Positions 1 to 8,119 of a DNA stretch of 13,246 nucleotides are shown here, piece after piece. Each line of letters starts with the position of its first letter. The stretch's first letter is position 1. Origin of the DNA: Bacillota bacterium (GTDB lineage: Bacteria; Bacillota; Clostridia; UBA1381); NCBI GenBank assembly GCA_021205715.1, contig JAJPXA010000138.1:1-13246 (forward strand), given 5' to 3'. The position numbers and the translations under genes are program-made. Under the pieces are notes generated by a model. The model made no database searches and was not told the DNA's origin. It saw only the letters and a list, made by a program, of their open reading frames with translations.

Positions 1-96
1 ATTATAGTCATTGTCTTTTTTTTTGGAATTTTGGAACGATAATAAAACATACTAATCTTAATTTGAGTTAATGACATATTGAAAGGAGCAAAACAA
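1..96 (+). promoter_or_regulatory. carA upstream leader, no clear promoter
   Basis: This AT-rich stretch holds a T-run at about 16-24, two TTGGAA boxes (23-28 and 31-36) and a GATAAT hexamer at 38-43 that matches the -10 consensus at five of six bases. No -35 box sits at a standard spacing from GATAAT, so I do not name a firm promoter. The ribosome binding site AAAGGAG at 82-88 lies eight bases before the ATG at 97 and decides the carA start. I see no hairpin that would suggest pyrimidine attenuation, but the region is cut by the window edge. Confidence 0.3.
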
Positions 97-1149
97 ATGG
101 ATGCACAGCTTATCCTTGAAAACGGAATGAGATTTTCCGGAAAGCTTTTCGGCGCCGAAAAGAATATCGTCGGAGAAATTGTGTTTACGACCGGTATGAC
201 AGGTTATCAGGAAACGCTTACCGACCCGTCCTACGCGGGTCAGATTGTAACGATGACCTTCCCTCTTATCGGCAACTACGGAATAAATCTTGACGATATG
301 GAGGCAAAGCGCGCGAATTTAAAGGCGTTTGTGGTACGCGAAAAGTGCGACTTCCCATCAAACTTCAGAAACGAGATGAACCTTGATGACTTTTTAAGAG
401 CGCAGGGCGTTGTCGGCTTGGAGGGCGTGGACACGAGAGCGATAACGAAAATTCTCCGTGAAAACGGCACTATGAAAGCCTGCATAGTCGCGAACAATCC
501 CTCGGATGAGGAGGTTCGCCTGCTTTTGAACGGACTTGATAACTCCGGCGTTATTATGAGCACGACCGCCGAGCAGGTCTACACGATAAACGAGGGCGGA
601 AAGCCAAGCGTCGCGTTTATAGATATGGGCGCAAAGGACGGAATTTTACGCGACCTCGCGGCGCGCGGATGTAAGATAACGGTCTATCCCGCGAATATTC
701 CAGCGTCGGTGATTTTGGAATCGAACCCGGATATGGTGTTTATTTCAAACGGCCCCGGCGACCCGCTTGACGCTCCCGGAACGGTTGACACCGTCAAGGA
801 GATTGTCGGAAAGCTCCCGATATGCGGCATTTGTATGGGACACCAAATAATAGGCTTGGCGCTCGGATGCACGACGCAAAAGCTTAAATTCGGTCATCAC
901 GGCGCGAACCATCCGGTAAAAGACCTTTCGACCGGCAACGTGTTTATCACATCGCAGAACCACAACTACATCGTTTCTAATTACCCCAACGACGTTGAGG
1001 AAACGTTTGTAAACGTGAACGACGGCACCTGCGAGGGCATAAGACATAAAACGCTCCCGATACAGAGCGTTCAGTTCCACCCCGAGGCAAGCCCGGGGCC
1101 GCTCGATACAGGCTGGCTGTTCGACAGATTTTTAAAGGAGGTAAGATAA
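97..1149 (+). CDS. carA: Carbamoyl-phosphate synthetase small (glutaminase) subunit CarA
   Basis: CarA hydrolyses glutamine and passes ammonia through a tunnel to CarB, which makes carbamoyl phosphate for pyrimidine and arginine synthesis in the cytoplasm. The product is 350 residues, slightly shorter than the 360-380 usual for the family. The N-terminal CPSase small-chain domain (about 1-130) contains GMTGYQETLTDPSYAGQ. The C-terminal class I glutamine amidotransferase domain has the nucleophile Cys246 in GICMGHQ and the His328/Glu330 pair in FHPEASPG, so the triad is complete. An in-frame TTG at 79 would add six residues, but the AAAGGAG at 82-88 is well placed only for the ATG at 97. The gene ends in TAA one base before carB. 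A second strong site, AAAGGAGGT at 1134-1142, lies inside its 3' end and serves carB. The two are surely one transcript. Confidence 0.96.
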   Translation: MDAQLILENGMRFSGKLFGAEKNIVGEIVFTTGMTGYQETLTDPSYAGQIVTMTFPLIGNYGINLDDMEAKRANLKAFVVREKCDFPSNFRNEMNLDDFLRAQGVVGLEGVDTRAITKILRENGTMKACIVANNPSDEEVRLLLNGLDNSGVIMSTTAEQVYTINEGGKPSVAFIDMGAKDGILRDLAARGCKITVYPANIPASVILESNPDMVFISNGPGDPLDAPGTVDTVKEIVGKLPICGICMGHQIIGLALGCTTQKLKFGHHGANHPVKDLSTGNVFITSQNHNYIVSNYPNDVEETFVNVNDGTCEGIRHKTLPIQSVQFHPEASPGPLDTGWLFDRFLKEVR

Positions 1150-1150
1150 A

Positions 1151-4100
1151 ATGCCTTTAGACAAAAGTATAAAAAAAGTATTGGTAATCGGCTCCGGCCC
1201 TATAGTTATCGGACAAGCGGCGGAATTTGACTATTCCGGTTCGCAGGCTTGTCAGGCTATAAAAGAGGAGGGCATCGAGGTCGTATTGGTAAACTCCAAC
1301 CCCGCGACGATTATGACCGACCGCGGTATGGCTACAAAAACATACATCGAGCCTTTGAACGCGGAATATCTCGAAAAGATAATCGAATAGGAGCGCCCCG
1401 ACTCCTTTATCGCCGGTATGGGCGGTAAGACAGGCTTAAACCTCACCTGCGAGCTTTACGACAAGGGCGTGTTTGAAAAATACAACGTGAACGTTATCGG
1501 AACGTCAATCGCATCCATAAAGGAGGGCGAGGACAGAGATTCGTTTAAGCGCTTGATGGAGCGCACCAATCAGCCCATCGCGCCGTCGGAGATAGTCACC
1601 GACGTGGAATCGGGTATAGCGTTCGCCGAGAAAATCGGATATCCCGTAATCGTGCGCCCCGCGTACACCTTGGGCGGCACAGGCGGCGGTATCGCCGAAA
1701 ATCAAGAGCAGCTTGTGGATATTTTGTCGCAGGGTCTGCACCTTTCAAGAATAGGACAGGTACTCCTTGAAAAATCAATCAAGGGCTGGAAAGAAATAGA
1801 GTTCGAGGTAATGCGCGACGGCGCGGGCAACTGTATCACGGTCTGCTCGATGGAAAACATCGACCCCGTTGGCGTTCACACAGGCGACTCCATAGTTGTG
1901 GCGCCCACGTTGACGCTTGCCGACAAAGAATATCAAATGCTCAGAAAAGCGGCAATCGATATTATAAATTCAATCGAGATAAAGGGCGGCTGTAACGTTC
2001 AATTCGCGCTTAACCCCGACAGCTTCGATTACTGCGTAATCGAGATAAATCCGAGAGTTTCACGCTCCTCGGCGCTCGCGTCAAAGGCTACCGGCTATCC
2101 GATAGCGAAAATCGCGGCGAAAATCGCTTTGGGCTACAACCTTGACGAGATAATCAACGCCGTAACCGGCAAAACCTACGCCTGCTTCGAGCCGTCGATA
2201 GACTATGTCGTAACGAAAATCCCGAAATGGCCGTTCGATAAGTTTTTCAGTGCGAAGCGCAACCTCGGAACGAAGATGATGGCGACCGGCGAAATAATGG
2301 CGATAGGAAACACGTTTGAAGCGTCGCTTTTAAAGGGCATACGCTCGCTTGAGATAAAGCAGTTCACGCTTGAGCGCCAAGCGTCCAAGAACCGCTCGAC
2401 AATCGAGCTGAAGCAGAGGGTTATCGTACCCGACGACGAGCGTCTGTTCGATTTGGCTGAGCTTATAAGACGTAATTACAACCTCGAAAAGCTCGCTGAG
2501 ATTACGGGTATGGATTTATTCTTCCTCCACAAGTTTAAGAACATAGTCGACGCGGAAGAGGAGCTTAAAAAGTACAAGCTCGACGACTTAACGCCCGAAA
2601 TGCTCAAGGCATACAAGAAAATGGGCTTTGCCGATGAGGGAATCGCGGAATTTGTCGGCTGCGAGGCGGAGGATGTGTTCAACAAGCGTATGGCGGCGAA
2701 TATCGTACCGGCATATAAAATGGTTGACACCTGCGCGGGTGAATTTGAGGCGGTATCGCCGTATTACTACTCGACATACGACGATATTTCCGAATCCGTT
2801 CCGTCGGATAAGAAAAAGGTTATCGTTATCGGTTCCGGTCCGATAAGAATCGGACAGGGTATTGAGTTTGACTACTGCTCGGTTCACTGCGTGCTGTCGC
2901 TTGAAAAGAACAACATCGAAACGATAATCATAAACAACAATCCGGAAACCGTGTCGACCGACTTTGACACATCGGACAAGCTCTATTTCGAGCCGCTTAC
3001 CGAGGAGGATGTGTATAACATTATTATGCTCGAGAAGCCCGACGGCGTCGTATTGCAGTTCGGCGGTCAGACCGCGATTAAGCTCGCGAATTTCTTCGAT
3101 AAAATGCACGTTCCCGTACTCGGAACGCAGCCGAAGTATATCGACGAGGCGGAGGACAGAGAAAAGTTTGACGAAATGCTTGAAAAGCTCGACATAAAGC
3201 GCCCCAAGGGCAAGGCTGTATGGAGCGTTAAGGAGGGTATCGAGGAGGCAAATGCGCTCGAATATCCCCTGCTTGTTCGCCCGTCCTACGTTTTGGGCGG
3301 TCAGGGTATGGAAATTACCCGCAACGAGGTCGACCTCGTTCGTTACTTAACTAACGCGTTCCAAAAGGACAAGGACAACCCCGTGCTTATCGACCGTTAT
3401 CTCGGCGGACGCGAGCTTGAGGTTGACGCGATATGCGATGGCACTGATGTGCTTATCCCCGGCATTATGGAACATCTTGAGCGCGCGGGTATTCACAGCG
3501 GCGATTCGATATCCATTTATCCGCCGCAGCACGTTCCGCAGCATATTATAGACAAAATACTGGACGTTACCTACAGAATCGCGCTCGAATTAAAGGTAAT
3601 CGGTATGATAAACATTCAGTTTATCGAGTTCCGCGACGATCTTTACATCATCGAGGTAAATCCGCGTTCGAGCCGCACGGTTCCGTATATTACCAAGGTA
3701 ACGAATGTTCCGGTAATCGATATCGCGACAAGGATTATGATGGGTGAAACCTTAAAGGATATGGGATATTCAACCGGCATAGCGCCGCAAACCAACACGG
3801 TCGCGATAAAGGTGCCGATATTCTCGACGGAAAAGCTGCCGAGGGTTGAGGTTACGTTAGGCCCCGAAATGCGCTCCACCGGCGAGGTTCTGGGCGTGGG
3901 TCACAGCTTCATAGAGGCAATGTATAAGGGCTTTACCGCGGCGGGAACAACCATTCCCAAGGCAGGCTCAACGATACTTGCCACCATATGCGACCATAAC
4001 AAAGATGAGTTCTTACCGCTCGCGAAGCGGTGCAGCGATATGGGCTGTAAGTTTATCGCAACCGCAGGAACCGCGAAATTCCTCGAAAGCAACGGCATCC

Positions 4101-4363
4101 CTGTTCAGACGGTTAAGAAAATCGAGGAGGGCGTGCCCAACGTCCTTGACATAATTCGCTCGGGAATGATTGACCTTATGATTGACGTTCCCGAAAAGAG
4201 CAACGACATCCATTCCGACAGCTTTAAGATAAGACGTATCAGCACCGAATGCTCGGTATCGCTTATGACAAGCCTTGACACCGTTTCGGCAATGGTTGAC
4301 GTAATGGAAGCGTCATTAACACCGTCAAAGGTTGATATAATCTCGCTTGACGATATTAAATAA
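1151..4363 (+). pseudogene. carB: Carbamoyl-phosphate synthetase large subunit CarB, interrupted by in-frame TAG
   Basis: CarB uses two ATP to build carbamoyl phosphate from bicarbonate and ammonia. Read through the TAG, this frame gives 1070 residues, against 1073 in E. coli, and it aligns from residue 1 without a shift. Residues 14-22 and 561-569 are the paired GSGPIVIGQ/GSGPIRIGQ motifs of the two halves. Arg169 begins RPAYTLGGTGGG of the first ATP-grasp domain and Arg710 begins RPSYVLGGQG of the second. A helical oligomerisation region lies at about 400-550 and the MGS-like allosteric domain at about 940-1065. The frame is broken once, at codon 80 (1388-1390), inside the first pre-ATP-grasp domain, leaving a 79-codon ORF (1151-1390) and a 981-codon remainder from ATG 1418. 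No ribosome binding site precedes 1418. Everything else looks intact, so the lesion is recent, a base error, or a read-through codon. Residue 93 is Lys (GGKT) where E. coli has Gln. The gene is called a pseudogene only because of the TAG. Confidence 0.75.
1388..1390 (+). other. In-frame amber codon 80 of carB
   Basis: The codon sits between KIIE and ERPD. From memory of the sequences, E. coli (KIIEKERPD) and B. subtilis (RIIRKERPD) both have lysine at this place. One substitution from AAG, CAG or GAG would create TAG. Downstream, CGCCC (1394-1398) can pair with GGGCG (1420-1424), giving a short G-C stem four bases after the stop. This may be chance in GC-rich coding sequence. Confidence 0.9.
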
Positions 4364-4370
4364 TGCACAT

Positions 4371-4397
4371 AAAAAGCGTTCGTAAGAACGCTTTTTT
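4371..4397. terminator. Bidirectional intrinsic terminator after carB
   Basis: An 11-bp arm (4371-4381, AAAAAGCGTTC) pairs with GAACGCTTTTT across a GTAA loop and runs into six T. The A-run on the left gives the same signal on the minus strand, so it can stop both carAB and the convergent lyase transcript. It begins seven bases after the carB stop. Confidence 0.92.
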
Positions 4398-4407
4398 ATT
4401 TCCAAAC

Positions 4408-4440
4408 AAAAACGGAGTATGAAAGCATACTCCGTTTTTT
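4408..4440. terminator. Second bidirectional terminator, lyase side
   Basis: A 14-bp arm (4408-4421, AAAAACGGAGTATG) pairs perfectly with CATACTCCGTTTTT across an AAAG loop. T-runs are present on both strands. It lies ten bases beyond the lyase stop and is most likely the main terminator for that minus-strand gene, with backup for carB. Confidence 0.92.
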
Positions 4441-4450
4441 GATATTGATT

Positions 4451-7390
4451 TTACTCTACTCTAAGCTCGCCCATTTCCGCGATTACCGTGTCGTATGAGT
4501 CTTTTGACACATATTTAACATAGAGCGTATACGGCGGTGTGCCGAAGTAATAGGTGTTGTACTCCCCTTTTACGCCGTTGCTTACTCTGTCCGCCTGACC
4601 TATTTGCCAGTTTTCGCCGTCGCCGGAATACTGTATCTCGAAATGATGAACCTCATCATCGCCGAACGCGAGTATCACCGCCGGAACGCCCGGACCCCAC
4701 GGATAATCGCTCTTCAGCGTCAGACTTCCGCCTGCAGGGACGGTATAGGTCGTTTCAACGTCGTAATCCGAAACCGCCGACGCGTCCGAGCCGTCGTCAC
4801 CCGTGGCTGTCGCTATAATCAATCGGTAGCCGCGGCTCTCGTCGCTGAAATCCTCGAGGTATTTGTCATAGTCTATCTCATCGGGCACCGCAGTCGATGT
4901 AATCTTATCTTTCAACTCCGCAGCATTTGAGGTATCGATATCAATATCCGATATGTATACGACGCCGTCGGCATAATCGACATTCTTATCGAGCGCTTCG
5001 GAAATAAGCCGTACCGGCACAAACGTGCGGTCGTTTTTGATTTCCGACTTCGTATCGACACTGCCGCCGAAAGCGGTCAGCTCATCCTCCACGGTGTAGC
5101 TGTTTTCTCCGACCGTCATTTTTATTGTCTTATCTCCGTACTTTATCGTTATTTTCCGAGTTTCATTATCATAATCGACATCCGCGCCGTATGCCTCGGA
5201 AATAAATCTCAAGGGAACCATAGTTCTGTCATCCTCGTTTATATACGGCGATGTTTCCGCGTTGGTGTTATCCACTCTCACCTTTGTCCCGTTTACCAAC
5301 GCTGTCGCGCAGCCCGGCACAAGCTCTATCGTATCGCCGAAATAAAGGTCGTCAATGTCCCACGAGCCTTGCGCAAGGTCGGGATTTCTCACCTCATTGC
5401 CGTCCGCGTCCACAGTGTATATCTGCGGCACGGGAACGCTCTCGGTTGTATACGAAAGGTTATAGCCGACATTTGTCGTCTGATTATAGCACACGTTCTG
5501 CCAAGCGACCGAGTTTCTGTACTCGTCGTCGCTCAAAAGCGTCGGTATTCTGTACGAGGTCGTTTCCGTTGTCGTGAATATTCGAAGATGCTCCAAATCA
5601 TCCGTCGGGAAGATAAGCTCTTCGCGCCAGTCGCCCAAAATATCCGCCTGCAATGACGGGTTCGACTTTGCCGCGTTTACCGAATGGCAGTCGAATGCCT
5701 TAAATATCGCGTCGAGGTTTTCCTCCTCGCTGTTCCACTTATAAACGCTGTTTCCGTTCTCAATTTCGCGTCCCAAATCGCCGTCCCAATATATAGCGAA
5801 ATTCGCGGGCATTGAATAGTTGGTCGAGATAACCGTACCGTCCGCCGCCGTCAAAACACCGTATGCCGTCCACGACTCCGCGCCGTCATACGCGGGGTCT
5901 ATATCAGCCGCGCAGGCGCGTCCGTTATCGGTTTCTGTTTTTAAGCCGTAAAGCACCTCGCCCGTTCTCGCGTCGCGCATATAAAATCCGTATTCCGCGC
6001 CTGTCCATTCCTGACAGCTGAACACCTCAAGTCCCGGTCTGTCGGGAACAAAATCGCCGACGTGCAATGAATCGCCGTGCCCCATACCGGTTGAGTAAAG
6101 CGGTTCGCCGTTGTCGTCTATTACCATGGAGCCGTATACGACCTCGTCCTTCGCGTCGTAGTCAACGTCCGCAACTGCAAGCGAGTGATAGCCCTGACCG
6201 CTGTATGAGCCGTCCTCGTACTCGGCGGAATCAAATGTCCAGTCATTTACTATCTTTCCGTCCTCAAGATGATACGCTGCGACGCAGCTTCGCGCGTAAT
6301 AGCCGCGCGCCTGAACGAAGGATGTATGCTCGCCGTCAAAGCAGCCCATACCGCCCAAGTACCGCTCGGAGCGGTTGCCCCAGTCGTCGCCCCACGAGGA
6401 GATGTCCCAGGTCGTGCCGTCTGAATATGTACCCGTCGACTGCGGGAAGAAATCGATTGTGTCTATAATTGAGCCGTCGCTGCCCTTGAACACCGTCAAG
6501 TACAGCGGGCCGGTAAGGTTTTTGCCGTCGTTTTCCGCATACCATTCAGCGTCCGCGTCGCCGATAACCTCGCCGGTTCCCGAAACGGTTCCGTCGGCGG
6601 TTCTTACCGCCATTTCCGACACACCGTCGTTATCGAAATCACCGACAATAAACTGCGTATCGTGCGGGCCGGAGCGGATGTTCGCGCCCATATCTATACG
6701 CCACAGCTTCGTTCCGTCAAGCTTGTACGCGTCGATAAGGCAATTGCTGGTATATCCAGTCTTTGATGCGTCGCGCACGGTCGCGTCCCATTTTAATATA
6801 ATCTCAACCTCGCCGTCGCCGTCGAGATCCGCCGCCGACGCGTCGCCGGGCGAATACTCGCCGCCGTCCTCGCCGTTTGCCATTACGGAATCCTCCGGCT
6901 TATCAAGGTCTATCTCAAGATAGCCGTCGTTCCATACGGAAACCTCATCACACTGCTCGCCCTCGACTCCGTCGACAACCGCGCTTACGCTGTACTTCGC
7001 GTTTGCGGTCGGGTTTATGTCGGTGTAATTCGTAAGGCTCAGCGGCTCGCCGTTGAGCTTAACGCCGTTCTTGTACACGTTATACTTAACGTCAAGACTC
7101 TCCGTTCCGAGCCAGCGCCACGAAATAAATGTGCCGCTGTCAGCCGATACCGCGACAAGACCTCTGTCCCAATTCTCGCTGTAGTGCTGAACATCGGGGC
7201 GCGAGTCGATAAGTGCCTGCGTTTCGGCGGCAGACTCCGCGTATGTGCCGACCGTCAGGCTGTCGCCCACGGAACACAATATTTCCTTTGTTCCGTTAGC
7301 GTCCGAGGCAAACACCGCGCCCGAGGACACCACCGCCGTCACAGTCATTACTGCCGCGGCTCTTTTTAACAATATTTTACCGTTCATCAT
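4451..7390 (-). CDS. Secreted PL11-type rhamnogalacturonan lyase with CuAO-N-like and discoidin-like tail
   Basis: The core matches family PL11 rhamnogalacturonan-I lyases such as B. subtilis YesW and YesX, which cleave the rhamnose-galacturonate backbone of pectin by beta-elimination. Residues 1-29 form a signal peptide (KILLKR, hydrophobic core, VFAS). After a short linker comes the N-terminal beta domain, recognised by ENWDRGLVAV (72-81) and SWRWLGTE (90-97). The beta-propeller spans about 150-690 and has calcium-loop motifs DLDGDGEVE (188-196) and DFDNDGVSE (251-259), plus MGHGDSLHVGD (436-446) and GDWREELIF (586-594). Residues about 697-815 hold two similar half-repeats (TMVPLRFISEA at 723, TFVPVRLISEA at 789) typical of copper-amine-oxidase-N-like domains of Clostridia exoproteins. 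The last 130 residues look like a beta-sandwich with HHFEIQYSGDGENWQ, as in discoidin-type carbohydrate-binding domains. At 979 residues it is well above the roughly 600 of the bare enzyme. AAGGAG lies seven bases ahead of the ATG at 7390. It ends in TAA, and no transporter or other CAZyme adjoins it. Confidence 0.9.
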   Translation of the reverse strand: MMNGKILLKRAAAVMTVTAVVSSGAVFASDANGTKEILCSVGDSLTVGTYAESAAETQALIDSRPDVQHYSENWDRGLVAVSADSGTFISWRWLGTESLDVKYNVYKNGVKLNGEPLSLTNYTDINPTANAKYSVSAVVDGVEGEQCDEVSVWNDGYLEIDLDKPEDSVMANGEDGGEYSPGDASAADLDGDGEVEIILKWDATVRDASKTGYTSNCLIDAYKLDGTKLWRIDMGANIRSGPHDTQFIVGDFDNDGVSEMAVRTADGTVSGTGEVIGDADAEWYAENDGKNLTGPLYLTVFKGSDGSIIDTIDFFPQSTGTYSDGTTWDISSWGDDWGNRSERYLGGMGCFDGEHTSFVQARGYYARSCVAAYHLEDGKIVNDWTFDSAEYEDGSYSGQGYHSLAVADVDYDAKDEVVYGSMVIDDNGEPLYSTGMGHGDSLHVGDFVPDRPGLEVFSCQEWTGAEYGFYMRDARTGEVLYGLKTETDNGRACAADIDPAYDGAESWTAYGVLTAADGTVISTNYSMPANFAIYWDGDLGREIENGNSVYKWNSEEENLDAIFKAFDCHSVNAAKSNPSLQADILGDWREELIFPTDDLEHLRIFTTTETTSYRIPTLLSDDEYRNSVAWQNVCYNQTTNVGYNLSYTTESVPVPQIYTVDADGNEVRNPDLAQGSWDIDDLYFGDTIELVPGCATALVNGTKVRVDNTNAETSPYINEDDRTMVPLRFISEAYGADVDYDNETRKITIKYGDKTIKMTVGENSYTVEDELTAFGGSVDTKSEIKNDRTFVPVRLISEALDKNVDYADGVVYISDIDIDTSNAAELKDKITSTAVPDEIDYDKYLEDFSDESRGYRLIIATATGDDGSDASAVSDYDVETTYTVPAGGSLTLKSDYPWGPGVPAVILAFGDDEVHHFEIQYSGDGENWQIGQADRVSNGVKGEYNTYYFGTPPYTLYVKYVSKDSYDTVIAEMGELRVE

Positions 7391-7423
7391 CTTCCCTCTC
7401 CTTCATTCCTCATTATTACTCAT

Positions 7424-7437
7424 TTTAAACGGTTTAA
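7424..7437 (-). promoter_or_regulatory. cre/LacI-like operator at the lyase transcription start
   Basis: Minus-strand TTAAACCGTTTAAA contains a perfect 13-base dyad (TTAAAC, central base, GTTTAA). Against the cre consensus for CcpA (TGWAANCGNTNWCA) I count 12 of 14 positions. It touches the 3' edge of the proposed -10 and covers the start point, where a LacI-family repressor or CcpA would block transcription. Assignment to CcpA rather than a dedicated pectin regulator is inference. Confidence 0.5.
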
Positions 7438-7465
7438 TTTTATCACAAAATCAAACGAATATCCA
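7437..7465 (-). promoter_or_regulatory. Candidate sigma-A promoter of the lyase gene
   Basis: On the minus strand, TGGATA (7465-7460, four of six to TTGACA) and TAAAAT (7442-7437, five of six to TATAAT) are separated by 17 bases. The -10 is 46 bases upstream of the lyase ATG, which leaves a leader of about 40 bases that includes the ribosome binding site. The match is moderate, but this is the best-placed pair in the intergenic region. Confidence 0.5.
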
Positions 7466-7538
7466 TTGATTTTCGTTGCAAGACCGTGATTTTGGAAGAA
7501 AAAGACTGAAAACAATATTTTTTGCGGCGGTTTATAAC

Positions 7539-7580
7539 GCAGAAAATTTTGCGGTAAATACCAAATCAAAAATTTTCCGC
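7539..7580 (-). repeat. Large inverted repeat downstream of the nad operon
   Basis: GCAGAAAATTTT (7539-7550) and AAAATTTTCCGC (7569-7580) are 12-base arms with a single G-U pair in the minus-strand RNA. The 18-base loop contains its own small dyad, GGTA-AA-TACC (7553-7562). It lies 27 bases past the niaR stop and upstream of the lyase promoter. The T-run is inside the stem rather than after it, so it is not a canonical intrinsic terminator. It could still end or protect the nad transcript. Confidence 0.45.
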
Positions 7581-7606
7581 CGTAATACCCCGCCGGCTTA
7601 TCCGCG

Positions 7607-8119
7607 TCATATTTCGGGCGCGGTATAGTTTTTCTCGTCCAGCGCGCGCTTTATTTCCTCAAGCGTTTCGCCGTTGTCCGCCTCTATCGTGTGGTAATGA
7701 TAGCCGGAGGTCACATTGCTCAATGGCTTTGATTTACCCGTGGTAAAGCTCTCTATGAGCTTTTTTATGTCCCTCCTCGACTTTACGTTCATCGCCGCGT
7801 TAATTCTGCCGAACGCTCTGTGCCACACGAAAACGTCAAGCACCCGCCCGCCCAAATCGACTATGGTTTGAAGCTCGTCCTCTATCTGCTCGTCGGTGTG
7901 CCAGACCTTTACAACCATTGTGTACGCGGCTGTGTAGTGCATAGTGTATCCCTTGTTTGTCGATATAATATCGGAGCCGCCCGCCTTTAAAAGCGCTATA
8001 TCCTGCACGATAACCTGACGCGAAACTCCGTATTTCGCCGCGAGGCTGTTCGCCGAGATAGGCTCCTTGCTTTCTCTTATCGTATTGAATATTTTCTCTA
8101 GCCTTTCTTCACCGCTCAT
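7607..8119 (-). CDS. niaR: NiaR-type transcriptional repressor of NAD biosynthesis
   Basis: NiaR (YrxA) represses de novo NAD synthesis and niacin uptake genes, with nicotinate as co-repressor in B. subtilis. The 170-residue product has an N-terminal winged helix-turn-helix (about 5-60, with SRQVIVQDIALLK at 33-45) followed by the 3H domain. His74, Glu82, His141 and His143 have the same spacing as the metal ligands I recall from the Thermotoga maritima TM1602 structure (His79, Glu87, His144, His146), so ligand sensing looks intact. The gene overlaps the end of nadC by 11 bases. A GAGG box six bases before its ATG lies inside nadC, suggesting translational coupling. As last gene of the operon it regulates, it should form a feedback loop through the dyad ahead of nadA. 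Ends in TGA. Confidence 0.93.
   Translation of the reverse strand: MSGEERLEKIFNTIRESKEPISANSLAAKYGVSRQVIVQDIALLKAGGSDIISTNKGYTMHYTAAYTMVVKVWHTDEQIEDELQTIVDLGGRVLDVFVWHRAFGRINAAMNVKSRRDIKKLIESFTTGKSKPLSNVTSGYHYHTIEADNGETLEEIKRALDEKNYTAPEI

Noticed and set aside
79..96. TTG start for carA at 79
   Set aside because: It would begin ahead of and inside the AAAGGAG ribosome binding site that is correctly spaced for ATG 97, and CarA proteins begin near the MDAQLILENG segment.
2588..3109. 173-codon minus-strand open frame
   Set aside because: It lies wholly antisense to conserved carB coding sequence and has no recognisable family.
1418..4363. Independent gene starting at the ATG at 1418
   Set aside because: No ribosome binding site precedes it, and the 89 codons before it in the same frame are conserved CarB sequence. 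It is the downstream part of carB.
4371..4440. Tandem hairpins as a mobile-element end or CRISPR-like repeat
   Set aside because: The two stems have different sequences and fit convergent intrinsic terminators. There is no spacer-repeat pattern or transposase.
6375..6923. 182-codon plus-strand open frame rich in Ser and Pro
   Set aside because: It is the antisense shadow of the lyase propeller, where Asp/Gly-rich codons read as Ser/Pro on the other strand.
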